Assembly: GCA_009692845.1 (NCBI GenBank)
Contig: SHYK01000002.1
Location: 62,001 to 126,000 of the forward strand
Direction: 5' to 3'
Source: Chloroflexota bacterium
Lineage (GTDB): Bacteria > Chloroflexota > UBA6077 > SHYK01
Length of the DNA stretch: 64,000 bases
Shown: in pieces, positions 26,519-33,925 of the stretch
Position numbering within the stretch: position 1 is the first letter of the stretch
Layout: each line of letters starts with the position of its first letter
The notes under the pieces: model-generated
What the model was told of the DNA's origin: nothing
Databases searched by the model: none
Seen by the model: the letters and a program-made list of their open reading frames with translations, nothing else
Translations under genes and position numbers: made by a program

Positions 26519-27444
26519 CGTGGGACTCGGCTCAAGTCCTTTGGTGCGCGGTTGGACTCACAGGCGATACCGTCGCGGTCAGTGTCGATCTTGCTCGGAT
26601 CAGACGGATCAGCCCTGAGATACGCCTGGGCTGCTGCCTGGCTCGCGAAGTCCTTGCAGTTGTAGATGTCCCCAGGGAGCGCAGACGTAGCGGGTGCCGA
26701 CGTTGGTGCGGGCGCAGCGGTCGGTGCTGGCCGTGAGGTGGGCTCAGGCCGTGCCGTCGGTTCCACGGCGAGCACTGGTGGCGCTACGGGCAGGACCACG
26801 ATGGGGACACTTCCGGTTTCTGCCCCCTCATTTATGGTCGAAGAATCGGAAGTGGCTGCTACAGGGCATGTGGTTAGCATTTCCGCGAGAGCGTTCCACT
26901 CTGCTTCGGTAGCGGTCAGCGACCAGGTCTGCTTTACCGCAATCCATTCATGAGCGTAATCGCACCAGTAGGCTTGGTTATCGGTCCGCCACTCTTCGGG
27001 ACCGCTGTCACCCTTCGAACGATTGGCTGATGCGGACACCGCAATCAGGTGACCCGAGTCGGCTAGGTAGTTGCCGTACTCTCGCTTCTGGGAATCGGGC
27101 CAAGCGTAGGCGCCCGACCTGAAGGCGTTGGCGAGCGGCACCAGGTGGTCGATATCGAGCTGGCTGGCGAGCACGATCTCGCGGCCGGTGTAGGGATCGA
27201 CCCAGCGACCGGCCTGGATGGTGCATTGCCGGGCATCGCGGAAGCTGACCGCGTCTAGCGATTCCTCAATGAGCACCTCGGCCCGCGTGTCCTGGCAATC
27301 GCGGTCAGCGTCGATCCACGCATCGAAGGCGTCTCGGTTGTAGGCGGGTAGGTCAGAGGGGATTGGGGCAATCGCGAGGTCTTGGGCGAAGGCTATCGAG
27401 GGGAATAGGTAGAGGGCGATAGCAAGTGAGGCCGCTAGGCGCAT
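26515..27444 (-). CDS. Secreted HNH/GmrSD-type nuclease-like protein with C-terminal Excalibur domain
   Basis: A 309-residue exported protein. Residues 1-20 form a signal peptide ([18 protein letters not shown]). The catalytic region has [12 protein letters not shown] at residues 97-108 and a later [12 protein letters not shown], the His and Asn/Lys elements of HNH nucleases of the DUF1524 type. A long Pro/Ala/Thr-rich linker leads to an Excalibur domain, [14 protein letters not shown] and [10 protein letters not shown], a calcium-binding-like motif of envelope proteins. Extracellular DNA or RNA degradation is inferred. It is cargo of the comEA-inserted element, one base downstream of the Pmp3 gene. 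Confidence 0.82.
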   Translation of the reverse strand: MRLAASLAIALYLFPSIAFAQDLAIAPIPSDLPAYNRDAFDAWIDADRDCQDTRAEVLIEESLDAVSFRDARQCTIQAGRWVDPYTGREIVLASQLDIDHLVPLANAFRSGAYAWPDSQKREYGNYLADSGHLIAVSASANRSKGDSGPEEWRTDNQAYWCDYAHEWIAVKQTWSLTATEAEWNALAEMLTTCPVAATSDSSTINEGAETGSVPIVVLPVAPPVLAVEPTARPEPTSRPAPTAAPAPTSAPATSALPGDIYNCKDFASQAAAQAYLRADPSDPSKIDTDRDGIACESNRAPKDLSRVPR

Positions 27445-27445
27445 T

Positions 27446-27658
27446 CTACTTGCCGAGATTTTTGGCGATGCGCTCCTGCGCTTTGATCACCCGGTTCGTC
27501 CGCTTGTCGGCGTAGTAGTTCCCAACCACCATGAAGGCATGGATGCCCCCCGGTATCCAGAAGAGGAACGTGAGACCGACATTGAGCAGCGCCTGAAAGG
27601 GTTTCCCCGCCATCAGGACTGCCAGCGGCGGGAGAAGGATCGCCAAGAGATACAACAT
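27446..27658 (-). CDS. YqaE/Pmp3-family small membrane protein
   Basis: A 70-residue protein with two hydrophobic helices ([15 protein letters not shown] and [20 protein letters not shown]), the typical size and pattern of UPF0057/Pmp3 peptides, which are associated with membrane stress tolerance. The tail is basic. It sits between the HIRAN gene and the secreted nuclease-like gene, one base from the latter, so it is cotranscribed cargo. Its role in the element is unknown. Confidence 0.78.
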   Translation of the reverse strand: MLYLLAILLPPLAVLMAGKPFQALLNVGLTFLFWIPGGIHAFMVVGNYYADKRTNRVIKAQERIAKNLGK

Positions 27659-27748
27659 ATTTTGGACTCCTACTCTGTTAGTTCTTAGCCCGCTGCTTGA
27701 GAGCGATATCGCTCGACGGCTCGCTGTAACTCCATCCGAAGCGGGCCC

Positions 27749-28138
27749 CTATCCAACATCGAGCTTCTCCGCCAGGTCGGCCGGGATGCGTAGTTCAACG
27801 CCGTAGAACCCTTCATCGCCCTTGCTCTTGCGCCAGCCCCCCTTTATTCGGACGGGGACGTTCCGTCGTAGACCAAGTCCCAGGCCGACGTAGCTGGCCG
27901 CCATCGGCCTAGAGAGGTAGCCGACGGTCCGTCCCTTGATTTGCACGGCGACGGCGTTTTTGTCCTCGGGGTTATCGGGCTCAGGGACGAGCGTCGCGAC
28001 GGTCATGATGTTGGCGGCATCCTTCCTCTTTGGTCCGAACATCGCCAGGAGTGCCGCCTGATAAGAGGCCTCGCCAACCACTTGTACGGTCACGGGTGGC
28101 GTGACGAGTGAACGGAGCCAGCTTCCTATGGATTGCAT
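27749..28138 (-). CDS. HIRAN-domain protein
   Basis: A protein of 129 residues with a single HIRAN domain: VQVVGEASYQAALLAMFG, then VATLVPEPDNPEDKNAVAVQIKGRTVGYLSR. HIRAN domains bind DNA ends, notably single-stranded 3' termini, and occur in repair and defence proteins. No helicase is attached. I chose ATG 28138, which has AAGG upstream and does not overlap the previous gene; ATG 28177 would add 13 residues and overlap it. The natural partner may be the recombinase or host repair. Confidence 0.78.
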   Translation of the reverse strand: MQSIGSWLRSLVTPPVTVQVVGEASYQAALLAMFGPKRKDAANIMTVATLVPEPDNPEDKNAVAVQIKGRTVGYLSRPMAASYVGLGLGLRRNVPVRIKGGWRKSKGDEGFYGVELRIPADLAEKLDVG

Positions 28139-28143
28139 TGGCC

Positions 28144-28419
28144 TTAGCTCGCGACCGACATTTCGGCGTTGAGCCATTCGAGCTCACGTCGGATCACGAT
28201 AGCTGAGTAAGGGAAATCCTCTGACAGCACGAATTCGGTGATGTGGTCAGACGCTTCCATCATCCGCTGCATTCGGAGCAGGTCGTCTCGGGGGATCGTG
28301 TATTGCCCGGGCGTAACGACGCGTGGCGGCTCCTTCACTTCGAGGTGACGGACGCGCCGGTCGAGCTTCGCCAACTGGTTGCGGATCGGGATTAGGGCGC
28401 TCTCGATGGCCCGCTCCAC
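28144..28419 (-). CDS. Hypothetical element protein, 91 residues
   Basis: A GTG-initiated frame at 28419. The first 28 residues form a likely coiled coil (IESALIPIRNQLAKLDRRVRHLEV) and the rest is charged with no motif that I recognise. It lies between the XRE regulator and the HIRAN gene with tight spacing, so it is likely part of the same operon. Function unknown. Confidence 0.5.
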   Translation of the reverse strand: MERAIESALIPIRNQLAKLDRRVRHLEVKEPPRVVTPGQYTIPRDDLLRMQRMMEASDHITEFVLSEDFPYSAIVIRRELEWLNAEMSVAS

Positions 28420-28471
28420 GGCCTGACCGACCTGGCGAAGAAAGCGATCGGCGGTTCATTCGGTTGCAACG

Positions 28472-28849
28472 TTAGGCCCCCTCTTGGGTTAGCGCCTGTT
28501 CCCGGTACCGTCGCCGTAGCTCGACCAGGCCGCTGATCAGCTCACGTTCTGGCTCGGGAAGTTCATCCCAGCCCTCTGACAGTTCGCGAGCGACCACATC
28601 GGCAATGCTCGTTTCCCTGGCTTGTGGGCGGTCCTCAAAGAAATCGCACGGATGACACCCGATAGCTAGCGCAAGCAGAGGAAGGTCGTCGGCTGGGATG
28701 ACCTTTACGGCTCCGGTGATGCGCTGGTTTACCCAGTTGCGATCCACCCCGATGCGCCGCGCAATCTCCGCCTGTTTCAGGCCAGACCGCTCCACCAACT
28801 CCTTGAGCCGCTCGCGAACTGGCGACGCGCCTTTAGCTGTGTCTTTCAT
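28472..28849 (-). CDS. XRE-family helix-turn-helix regulator
   Basis: A 125-residue protein with an N-terminal HTH of the Cro/C1 type: ERLKELVERSGLKQAEIARRIGVDRNWVNQRITGAVKVIP, then LALAIGCHPCDFFED. The C-terminal half is helical and acidic. It is first in the leftward element operon and is the natural candidate for a repressor of integration and cargo genes. A TAAACT hexamer lies eight bases before the ATG and no ribosome site is visible, so its mRNA may be leaderless. Confidence 0.85.
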   Translation of the reverse strand: MKDTAKGASPVRERLKELVERSGLKQAEIARRIGVDRNWVNQRITGAVKVIPADDLPLLALAIGCHPCDFFEDRPQARETSIADVVARELSEGWDELPEPERELISGLVELRRRYREQALTQEGA

Positions 28850-29483
28850 GCAGGGGCAGTTTACCGCGATGTGTAGGGCTCAGCGTCGATCGGTGCATCG
28901 CGCTCGTCTGAGTAGCGCGAGCTAGGCTCTCGGCTCGATTCTGATTCGCCACGGCATCTTGGACCCTCAAAGGCATTTCATGAACGGTAGTAGCAAGGGT
29001 CAATCTCTTCGCGGTTACAGGTCCTATTCCGGGTAGCGATTCCAGAATGCGCTGGCTGGCCGTGTTGAGGTTGATCCGTGCTGGGCTCGTACCTGTCGGA
29101 GAGACGGGCTGGATCGTGATCGGGGTCGAACTAGTCGATCCCGACACCGAGGCGCGGGTTGGAATCACTAGCTTCTGGCCGTCGGTGACCCGTGCTGCCA
29201 AATTGAGTGAGCCTAGATCTGCCTCCTCGGCGGCCCCTCCCGCGGCGTCGATAGCTTCGAAGATCCGGGTGTCGGCGGGCAGGTGATAGACGCCGGACGC
29301 AAGCACGGCGCCATCAACGTGGACAAAGAGCAAAACGGTGGCAGTCGGCTCGGGCTCGCGGGTGCGAATCTCGATTGGAGGCGGACCAGGCCGCGCCAGG
29401 GCGCCGGTCAAAGCGGCGCTCGCCACGCCCGTAGCCAGTGCCACGGCCAGCATCGCGCCGTGCGCCTCGATCCATTCTCTCAT
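28833..29483 (-). pseudogene. comEA: comEA 5' fragment (SLBB plus half of the helix-hairpin-helix)
   Basis: ATG 29483 begins a competence DNA-receptor protein: N-terminal membrane anchor (MLAVALATGVASAALTGAL), an SLBB domain (FVHVDGAVLASGVYHLP), a Ser/Thr/Pro linker and the first half of a helix-hairpin-helix, INLNTASQRILESLPGIGPV. Native sequence ends at the core 29014-29020. After it, about 60 codons of element DNA are read to a stop at 28833. The truncated product lacks the second HhH helix and would be predicted to bind DNA poorly, so transformation is probably impaired in the integrated state. Confidence 0.9.
29011..29020. repeat. Right attachment junction (core GTTACAG)
   Basis: GCGGTTACAG, matching the left junction at nine of ten bases. 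It interrupts comEA after the codons for GIGPVT. Leftward of it the frame runs on for about 60 codons of element sequence. Confidence 0.75.
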
Positions 29484-29569
29484 GCTCGCAGCATGTTATC
29501 CCGAGTCTGGGTAGAAGGCGCGCTGCGGACATTCGCCAGCGTCCGAAACGGCGCGCTACGAGCCTTGGG

Positions 29570-29590
29570 ATTGATGTTTGTGTTATCAAT
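29570..29590. promoter_or_regulatory. Palindromic operator candidate upstream of rubrerythrin
   Basis: ATTGAT-N9-ATCAAT, a perfect six-base inverted repeat, lies 52 bases before the rubrerythrin start. The symmetry suggests a dimeric regulator, plausibly a redox or metal sensor given the operon, but it does not match the PerR or OxyR consensus. Confidence 0.35.
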
Positions 29591-29641
29591 CTCGGCGCTC
29601 ATCTTGAGCGATGAAGTGCATAGTGAAAAGGAGGACCGCAC

Positions 29642-30061
29642 ATGCCCGGTCTCAAGGGAACTAAGACGCATGACAATCTGAAGGCGGCTTTTGCCGGCGA
29701 AAGTCAGGCGAACCGTCGCTACCAGTATTTCGCCCGGGTGGCGGACATCGAGGGCCAGCCGGAAATCGCGGCGCTGTTCCGCTCGGTCTCGGAAGGCGAG
29801 ACCGGACACGCATTCGGCCATTTTGACTTCCTTAAGGAAGTCGGCGACCCGGCGACTGGGGAGCCGGTGGGTGACACCGCCACGAATCTCGGCTCAGCGA
29901 TCGCCGGCGAGACCTATGAGTACACGGAGATGTACCCAGGCTTCGCGAAAACCGCACGCGAAGAAGGATTTGGCCCGGTTTCCGAGTGGTTCGAAACTCT
30001 GGCCAAGGCCGAGAGAAGCCACGCCGGTCGGTTCACGCAAGGCCGAGCTGGCCTCAAGTAG
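29642..30061 (+). CDS. Rubrerythrin (ferritin-like diiron domain only)
   Basis: A 139-residue ferritin-like protein with the diiron ligands in [53 protein letters not shown] and [12 protein letters not shown]. The C-terminal rubredoxin domain of classical rubrerythrins is absent, so electrons must come from another protein. It detoxifies peroxide in the cytoplasm. ATG 29642 has a strong AAAGGAGG. It is followed by the Fe-S oxidoreductase and DUF3501 genes, a recurrent trio. Confidence 0.92.
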   Translation: MPGLKGTKTHDNLKAAFAGESQANRRYQYFARVADIEGQPEIAALFRSVSEGETGHAFGHFDFLKEVGDPATGEPVGDTATNLGSAIAGETYEYTEMYPGFAKTAREEGFGPVSEWFETLAKAERSHAGRFTQGRAGLK

Positions 30062-30078
30062 CTCGCCCAGAAAAATCA

Positions 30079-30118
30079 CAGTGAGGCCCTCTGAGTCGAT
30101 CGGAGGGCCTCACTGTTT
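30079..30118 (+). terminator. Strong intercistronic hairpin after rubrerythrin
   Basis: CAGTGAGGCCCTC and GAGGGCCTCACTG form a perfect 13-base stem with an 11-base loop, followed by only TTT. A run of five A lies on the other side. The next start is 16 bases after the stem, so the hairpin may attenuate transcription or protect the rubrerythrin mRNA rather than end the operon outright. Confidence 0.7.
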
Positions 30119-30130
30119 CAGGTGGTAACG

Positions 30131-31423
30131 GTGACCAATACTTACGACCCAAAGCACCCGGCCTATTTTGATGAGGCAGACGTCCGCCAGGACTTGACCA
30201 GGATCTTCGATCTCTGCCATGGCTGCCGGCTTTGTTGGAATCTTTGTCCCTCGTTCGGCTCCCTGTTTGACATGATCGATGCCCGGGATGGGCAGGTCGA
30301 TGCGCTGGCTCCAGCCGAGCAGGATCGGGTGGTGGCTGAATGCTATCAGTGCAAACTTTGCTATCTGAAATGCCCCTACGTGCCGCCTCACGAGTGGAAT
30401 CTTGATTTCCCCCGTTTGATGATGCGGGCGGCGGTCGCCCGCCACACTAGGGACGGGGGGAACCTCACCGATCAAGCGCTTGCGCAAACTGACTTGATAG
30501 GGAGAGTCGCATCCGCGGTGGCGCCGCTAGCAAACGCCATGACCGGCACACCCGGGTCATTGCCACGTCAACTGATAGAGAAGACGGCCGGAATCGCCGC
30601 CCGGCGGGTGCTTCCGCTGTACTCGCGGGAGCGTTTCAGCTCCTGGTTCGAAAGGCGCGGTGGGTCAGCCACCAGCGCCGCCAATGGACGGGTGGCGATC
30701 TTTCAGACCTGCATGGTCGAATATCAAGAGCCCGGAATTGGCCAGGATGCGGTCAAGGTTTGCGAGCGCAACCAGATCCAGTGTGAAGTGCCGCATGGCA
30801 CGGTGTGCTGTGGGATGCCCTGGCTGGACGCCGGTGACATGGAGGCCTTTCAGCGCCATGGGCAGAAAAACGTGTCCATGCTCTCGGCGCATGTGCGACA
30901 GGGCAAAGACGTGGTCGTGCTCCAGCCGACCTGCGGATACGTGCTCAAGGAGGAGTATCCCGCGTATGTCGGTGGCGAGGAGGCCCAGCTCGTCGCAGAA
31001 CACACTTACGACCTGGCCGAGTACCTGATGAAGGTGCATCGGGAAGAAGGCAAGGGCCTGGATCTGAACTTCCCGGGCCCAGTGCCGGCGACAGTCGCCT
31101 GGCACGCTCCGTGTCATTTGCGCGCTCAGAATATGGGGTTCAAGAGTAGGGACCTCATGGCGCTGACCGGTGCGCAGGTGACCGTGATCGACCGCTGCGC
31201 GGGGATTGACGGGACCTGGGGGCTCCGAGCGAGTAACTACGAACTGGCCCGCAAGGTGGCCCAGCCCATGAAGGATGAGATCGAGCGGGCCAATGCGGAG
31301 GTGGTGGTTGGCGATTGCCATCTTGCCAACGGTGCCATCGTTGAGGAAACGGGGCGTCGCCCGGTGCACCCGATTCAATTCATGGCTCGGGCCTATGGGA
31401 TCCCAGAGGAACCCAGGAAGTGA
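30131..31423 (+). CDS. GlpC/HdrD-like iron-sulfur oxidoreductase
   Basis: A 430-residue protein with two 4Fe-4S sites, C29/C32/C35/C39 in CHGCRLCWNLCP and C71/C74/C77/C81 in CYQCKLCYLKCP, then two CCG-type cysteine-rich domains (CGMPW and ACxHLR-like WHAPCHLRAQNMG). This is the fold of GlpC and heterodisulfide reductase D. A plausible role is passing electrons from a quinol or ferredoxin to the rubrerythrin next door. GTG 30131 is preceded by AGGTGG; GTG 30122 is the alternative. Confidence 0.88.
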   Translation: MTNTYDPKHPAYFDEADVRQDLTRIFDLCHGCRLCWNLCPSFGSLFDMIDARDGQVDALAPAEQDRVVAECYQCKLCYLKCPYVPPHEWNLDFPRLMMRAAVARHTRDGGNLTDQALAQTDLIGRVASAVAPLANAMTGTPGSLPRQLIEKTAGIAARRVLPLYSRERFSSWFERRGGSATSAANGRVAIFQTCMVEYQEPGIGQDAVKVCERNQIQCEVPHGTVCCGMPWLDAGDMEAFQRHGQKNVSMLSAHVRQGKDVVVLQPTCGYVLKEEYPAYVGGEEAQLVAEHTYDLAEYLMKVHREEGKGLDLNFPGPVPATVAWHAPCHLRAQNMGFKSRDLMALTGAQVTVIDRCAGIDGTWGLRASNYELARKVAQPMKDEIERANAEVVVGDCHLANGAIVEETGRRPVHPIQFMARAYGIPEEPRK

Positions 31424-32016
31424 GCAGACGGCTGGGCCTGGAGGACATCCTCGATATTCGGGCCTATGAGCGGGAGCGTGAAGCTTTTCGCGACCGGATC
31501 ATCGAGCTGAAAAAAGACCGTCGGGTGCAGGTGGGCCCCATCATTACGCTGGTCTTCGAAAATCGTGAGACGGTTCATTTTCAGATTCAAGAGATGGCCC
31601 GAGCCGAGAGCATGACGACCGATCGGCAGATCCAGGGTGAGCTCGACGCCTACAATCCGCTCATCCCCGAGCCAGGGGAGCTTTCCGCCACATTGTTCCT
31701 GGAGCTCAGGACCGAAGAGGAGCTGAGCGAATGGCTTCCGAAGCTCGGCGGCATCGAGCGATCCGTGGAGATTCGGATCGGAGCACTGCCTCCGGCCGTC
31801 GTCAAGGCGACCGCTGATCCGATCCATGCTGAGCAGTTGACTCGCGAAGACGTCACAGCTTCCGTTCATTACGTGCGGTTCGCGCTGACCCCAGAGCAGA
31901 CCGCACGTTTTGCCGACGGACCGGTGAGTCTGGCGATCGTGCATCCCAGGTACCAGGCCGAGACGGAACTGTCTAATGCGACCAAGAGCTCTGTGCTGGC
32001 CGACCTGCGCGAGTAG
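31420..32016 (+). CDS. DUF3501 family protein
   Basis: A 198-residue protein whose GTG overlaps the stop of the Fe-S gene (GTGA). Recognisable segments are YEREREAFRDRIIELKK, VQVGPIITLVFENRETVHFQ and ELDAYNPLIPEPGELSATLF, the DUF3501 pattern. The family has no known activity but is commonly found beside rubrerythrin and GlpC-like genes, suggesting a role in that peroxide-reducing chain. No cofactor motif is visible. Confidence 0.88.
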   Translation: MSRRLGLEDILDIRAYEREREAFRDRIIELKKDRRVQVGPIITLVFENRETVHFQIQEMARAESMTTDRQIQGELDAYNPLIPEPGELSATLFLELRTEEELSEWLPKLGGIERSVEIRIGALPPAVVKATADPIHAEQLTREDVTASVHYVRFALTPEQTARFADGPVSLAIVHPRYQAETELSNATKSSVLADLRE

Positions 32017-32125
32017 CGCCCTTTTGCGGGCGACTGGGGCCGGTTAGGGGCGAAGGACCTGGACCTCGTATCGTTCGAACTCAGCGGTCCTTATCAAGTC
32101 GGCAACAAGCTGAAGCCGGGACCAC

Positions 32126-33100
32126 CTACACCAGCTTGGGTGGACAGGAAGGGTCGTAGCCCAGCAGTTGGCTCACCGTCACTAGCTCAAAGCCTCGGCG
32201 GGTCAGCCCATCGATCACGGCTGGGATAGCCGCCGCGGTGGTTGGCGGCGACACGTGGTGGACGATGACCGCGCCATTGACGGCCTTTCCGAGATCTGTC
32301 GTGATGATCTGCCGGGTCGTGGTGCCCTCGATCCAATCACCTGAATCAAAGGTCCAATAGATCGAGCGGAAGCCTTCGTTCTCAACGAGGCTGAGGACTC
32401 GGTCATCCCGGGCTCCGAAAGGCGGTCGCCAGAGCGGAGCTATCGACTGACCGGTCGCGGCCTCGAGGGAGACGGTTGCGCGGCGCAGCTCGTCCCGCAT
32501 CTGGCGGTCCGAAAGCTTCGTGAAGTCGGGATGGCTGTAGCTATGGTTCGCGATCTCATGGCCCTCAGCGGAGATCCGGGCAACGATCTTCGGGTAGCGA
32601 TCGGCGAAAGCGCCGGTTACAAAGAAGGTCGCGCGAACTGCCCCGTCCCGAAGCCCGTCGAGCAGTTCGCTTACGGAGCCGGCCGCGGCCCCAGCATCAA
32701 AGGTCAAAGCGATCTGGGGAAAACTTGCGTCGCCTCGCACGACCTCGTTCCGTCGCCCCAACCGGAGAGTCCGATCTTGTGGTGGCGGACAGGATTCAGC
32801 CGGTTCAGCGCTCACGTCAGTGGTGTCCGTCGCGGTCGGAATACTGATGGAGGCAGGGGATGTTTCGATTGGAATAGGGTCTGCGCGTGATCTGGTCGCA
32901 GAGTCTGGGGGGGGAAGAGCGGAACCCCATGCATCCTCTGGTGTGTCGGGTGCAAAGGATAGGGGTCCGGTATCGGTAATCGCCGTTGAAAGCGCGGATG
33001 GGGGCAAACATGCGGCCACCAGCCACGCGACAAAGAGGAGTGGCGGGATGTCGAACCTGGGGTGAAGGCGCTTCGGCAGAGCTACCAATGAGTTGAACAT
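32126..33100 (-). CDS. Polysaccharide deacetylase lipoprotein (NodB fold)
   Basis: A 324-residue envelope protein. A hydrophobic segment ends in VAAC, a lipobox at about residue 30, followed by a long Pro/Thr/Ser-rich linker. The NodB domain has motif 1 as TFDAG (the usual second Asp is Ala), motif 2 as HSYSH, WRPPFGARD as motif 3 and a late VIVHHV histidine. It may remove acetyl groups from peptidoglycan or another glycan, or act as a variant enzyme. The start ATG is two bases from an upstream divergent frame, but that neighbour probably starts later. Confidence 0.82.
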   Translation of the reverse strand: MFNSLVALPKRLHPRFDIPPLLFVAWLVAACLPPSALSTAITDTGPLSFAPDTPEDAWGSALPPPDSATRSRADPIPIETSPASISIPTATDTTDVSAEPAESCPPPQDRTLRLGRRNEVVRGDASFPQIALTFDAGAAAGSVSELLDGLRDGAVRATFFVTGAFADRYPKIVARISAEGHEIANHSYSHPDFTKLSDRQMRDELRRATVSLEAATGQSIAPLWRPPFGARDDRVLSLVENEGFRSIYWTFDSGDWIEGTTTRQIITTDLGKAVNGAVIVHHVSPPTTAAAIPAVIDGLTRRGFELVTVSQLLGYDPSCPPKLV

Positions 33101-33147
33101 GAATGATGACCGACAATACCAACAAACCTGGTGCGCGAGCGAGGTCT

Positions 33148-33843
33148 ATGACTCGGTGGGGCTTTGTTTCGGACATCCATGGAAACCGGAAGGCGCTGGA
33201 CCAGGTCGATCGCATCGGTGACGAGCGGGGCATCGAGGAATACATTTGTTTGGGCGACGTGGTCGGGCGGGCTGACCCGGAGGGCTGCGTAAAGTGGGTG
33301 GCCGACCGAACCAAGATGGCGCTAGTCGGCAATCGCGATCTGGACCACATTGACCGCCTGAGTCCACCCTTTCAGAAAATCGTTAACAATTGGTTGACGG
33401 AAGGACGGGTGTCGGACTTCGTGATCACGCACGGAGATCCGCGCGGCCACCGGATCTTCAGATCCGATGCCCAAAAAGATGCATTCCAAAAAGTCTCGCG
33501 GATGCTCGAAAAGGAAGCTGCCCGGCTGTGGTTCTTTGGGCACACCCACCATGCGCGCATTTGGAGATTAGCAAGGAAGGCCCAGCCGCACGCTGGGCCA
33601 CCGCAGCCCGCCCATCTAGATCGGGGGCGCGGCCCCCGAACCCCCGAGGTCGGGCCGAAGGACCGAGATGACGAGGGACGGGTTGATTTGGTCCAGAATG
33701 GGGAGGGGCGAGTCGAACTGGTCCCGGGAGATCGGTACGTAGTAAATGTGGGGACTGCGGGTTGGCCGTTCCCAGGTAAAGGAGGGCCGTCCATCGTCCT
33801 GTACGACGATGTCGCGTCGTGGGTTGAGATCGTGCCCCTTTGA
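33148..33843 (+). CDS. Metallophosphoesterase with an inserted palindromic segment
   Basis: A 231-residue calcineurin-like phosphoesterase of the YfcE/serine-threonine phosphatase group. Metal-binding motifs are GFVSDIHGN at the N-terminus, ICLGDVVGRA, LVGNRDLD, VITHGD and FFGHTHHA. Between HTHHARIWRL and the C-terminal YVVNVGTAG lies an insert of about 45 Pro/Arg-rich residues, encoded by DNA with two perfect hairpins. ATG 33148 gives the family-typical N-terminus; an earlier ATG at 33103 would leave only two bases to the divergent deacetylase. Confidence 0.85.
   Translation: MTRWGFVSDIHGNRKALDQVDRIGDERGIEEYICLGDVVGRADPEGCVKWVADRTKMALVGNRDLDHIDRLSPPFQKIVNNWLTEGRVSDFVITHGDPRGHRIFRSDAQKDAFQKVSRMLEKEAARLWFFGHTHHARIWRLARKAQPHAGPPQPAHLDRGRGPRTPEVGPKDRDDEGRVDLVQNGEGRVELVPGDRYVVNVGTAGWPFPGKGGPSIVLYDDVASWVEIVPL
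33579..33638. repeat. Twin-hairpin palindromic segment inside the phosphoesterase gene
   Basis: GGCCCAGC/GCTGGGCC with a 5-base loop (33579-33599) and CGGGGGC/GCCCCCG with a 3-base loop (33622-33638), 22 bases apart. They lie in the in-frame insert of the phosphoesterase and do not fit coding constraint. No second copy was noticed in the window. Confidence 0.5.
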
Positions 33844-33875
33844 GCCCGGTGAGCGTACCGTCTCCGCGAGCCGCT

Positions 33876-33891
33876 ATACTTTTCATAGTAT
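33876..33891. promoter_or_regulatory. Palindromic operator candidate before cysteine desulfurase
   Basis: ATACT-N6-AGTAT, 34 bases upstream of the desulfurase ATG and overlapping a TATACT that could serve as a -10 box. The half-sites recall the ends of IscR-type sites (ATACT and AGTAT), but the spacing is shorter, so the regulator is unknown. Binding here would block the promoter. Confidence 0.4.
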
Positions 33892-33925
33892 CTAGCCAAA
33901 TCTGACCATCAGGGTGACCTTCCGA

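Larger units (their letters stand above)
24662..29020. mobile_element. Serine-recombinase integrative element inserted in comEA, about 4.35 kb
   Basis: The element lies between two copies of GTTACAG (24662-24668 and 29014-29020), within GC[A/G]GTTACAG. Its genes run leftward in order: XRE regulator, 91-residue unknown, HIRAN protein, Pmp3-type peptide, secreted HNH/Excalibur protein, then the recombinase; one small frame is rightward. The size is small for an integrative element and no replication, conjugation or capsid gene is seen. Evidence for insertion is the exact reconstruction of comEA when the interval is removed (597 bases, 199 codons including stop). Confidence 0.88.
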
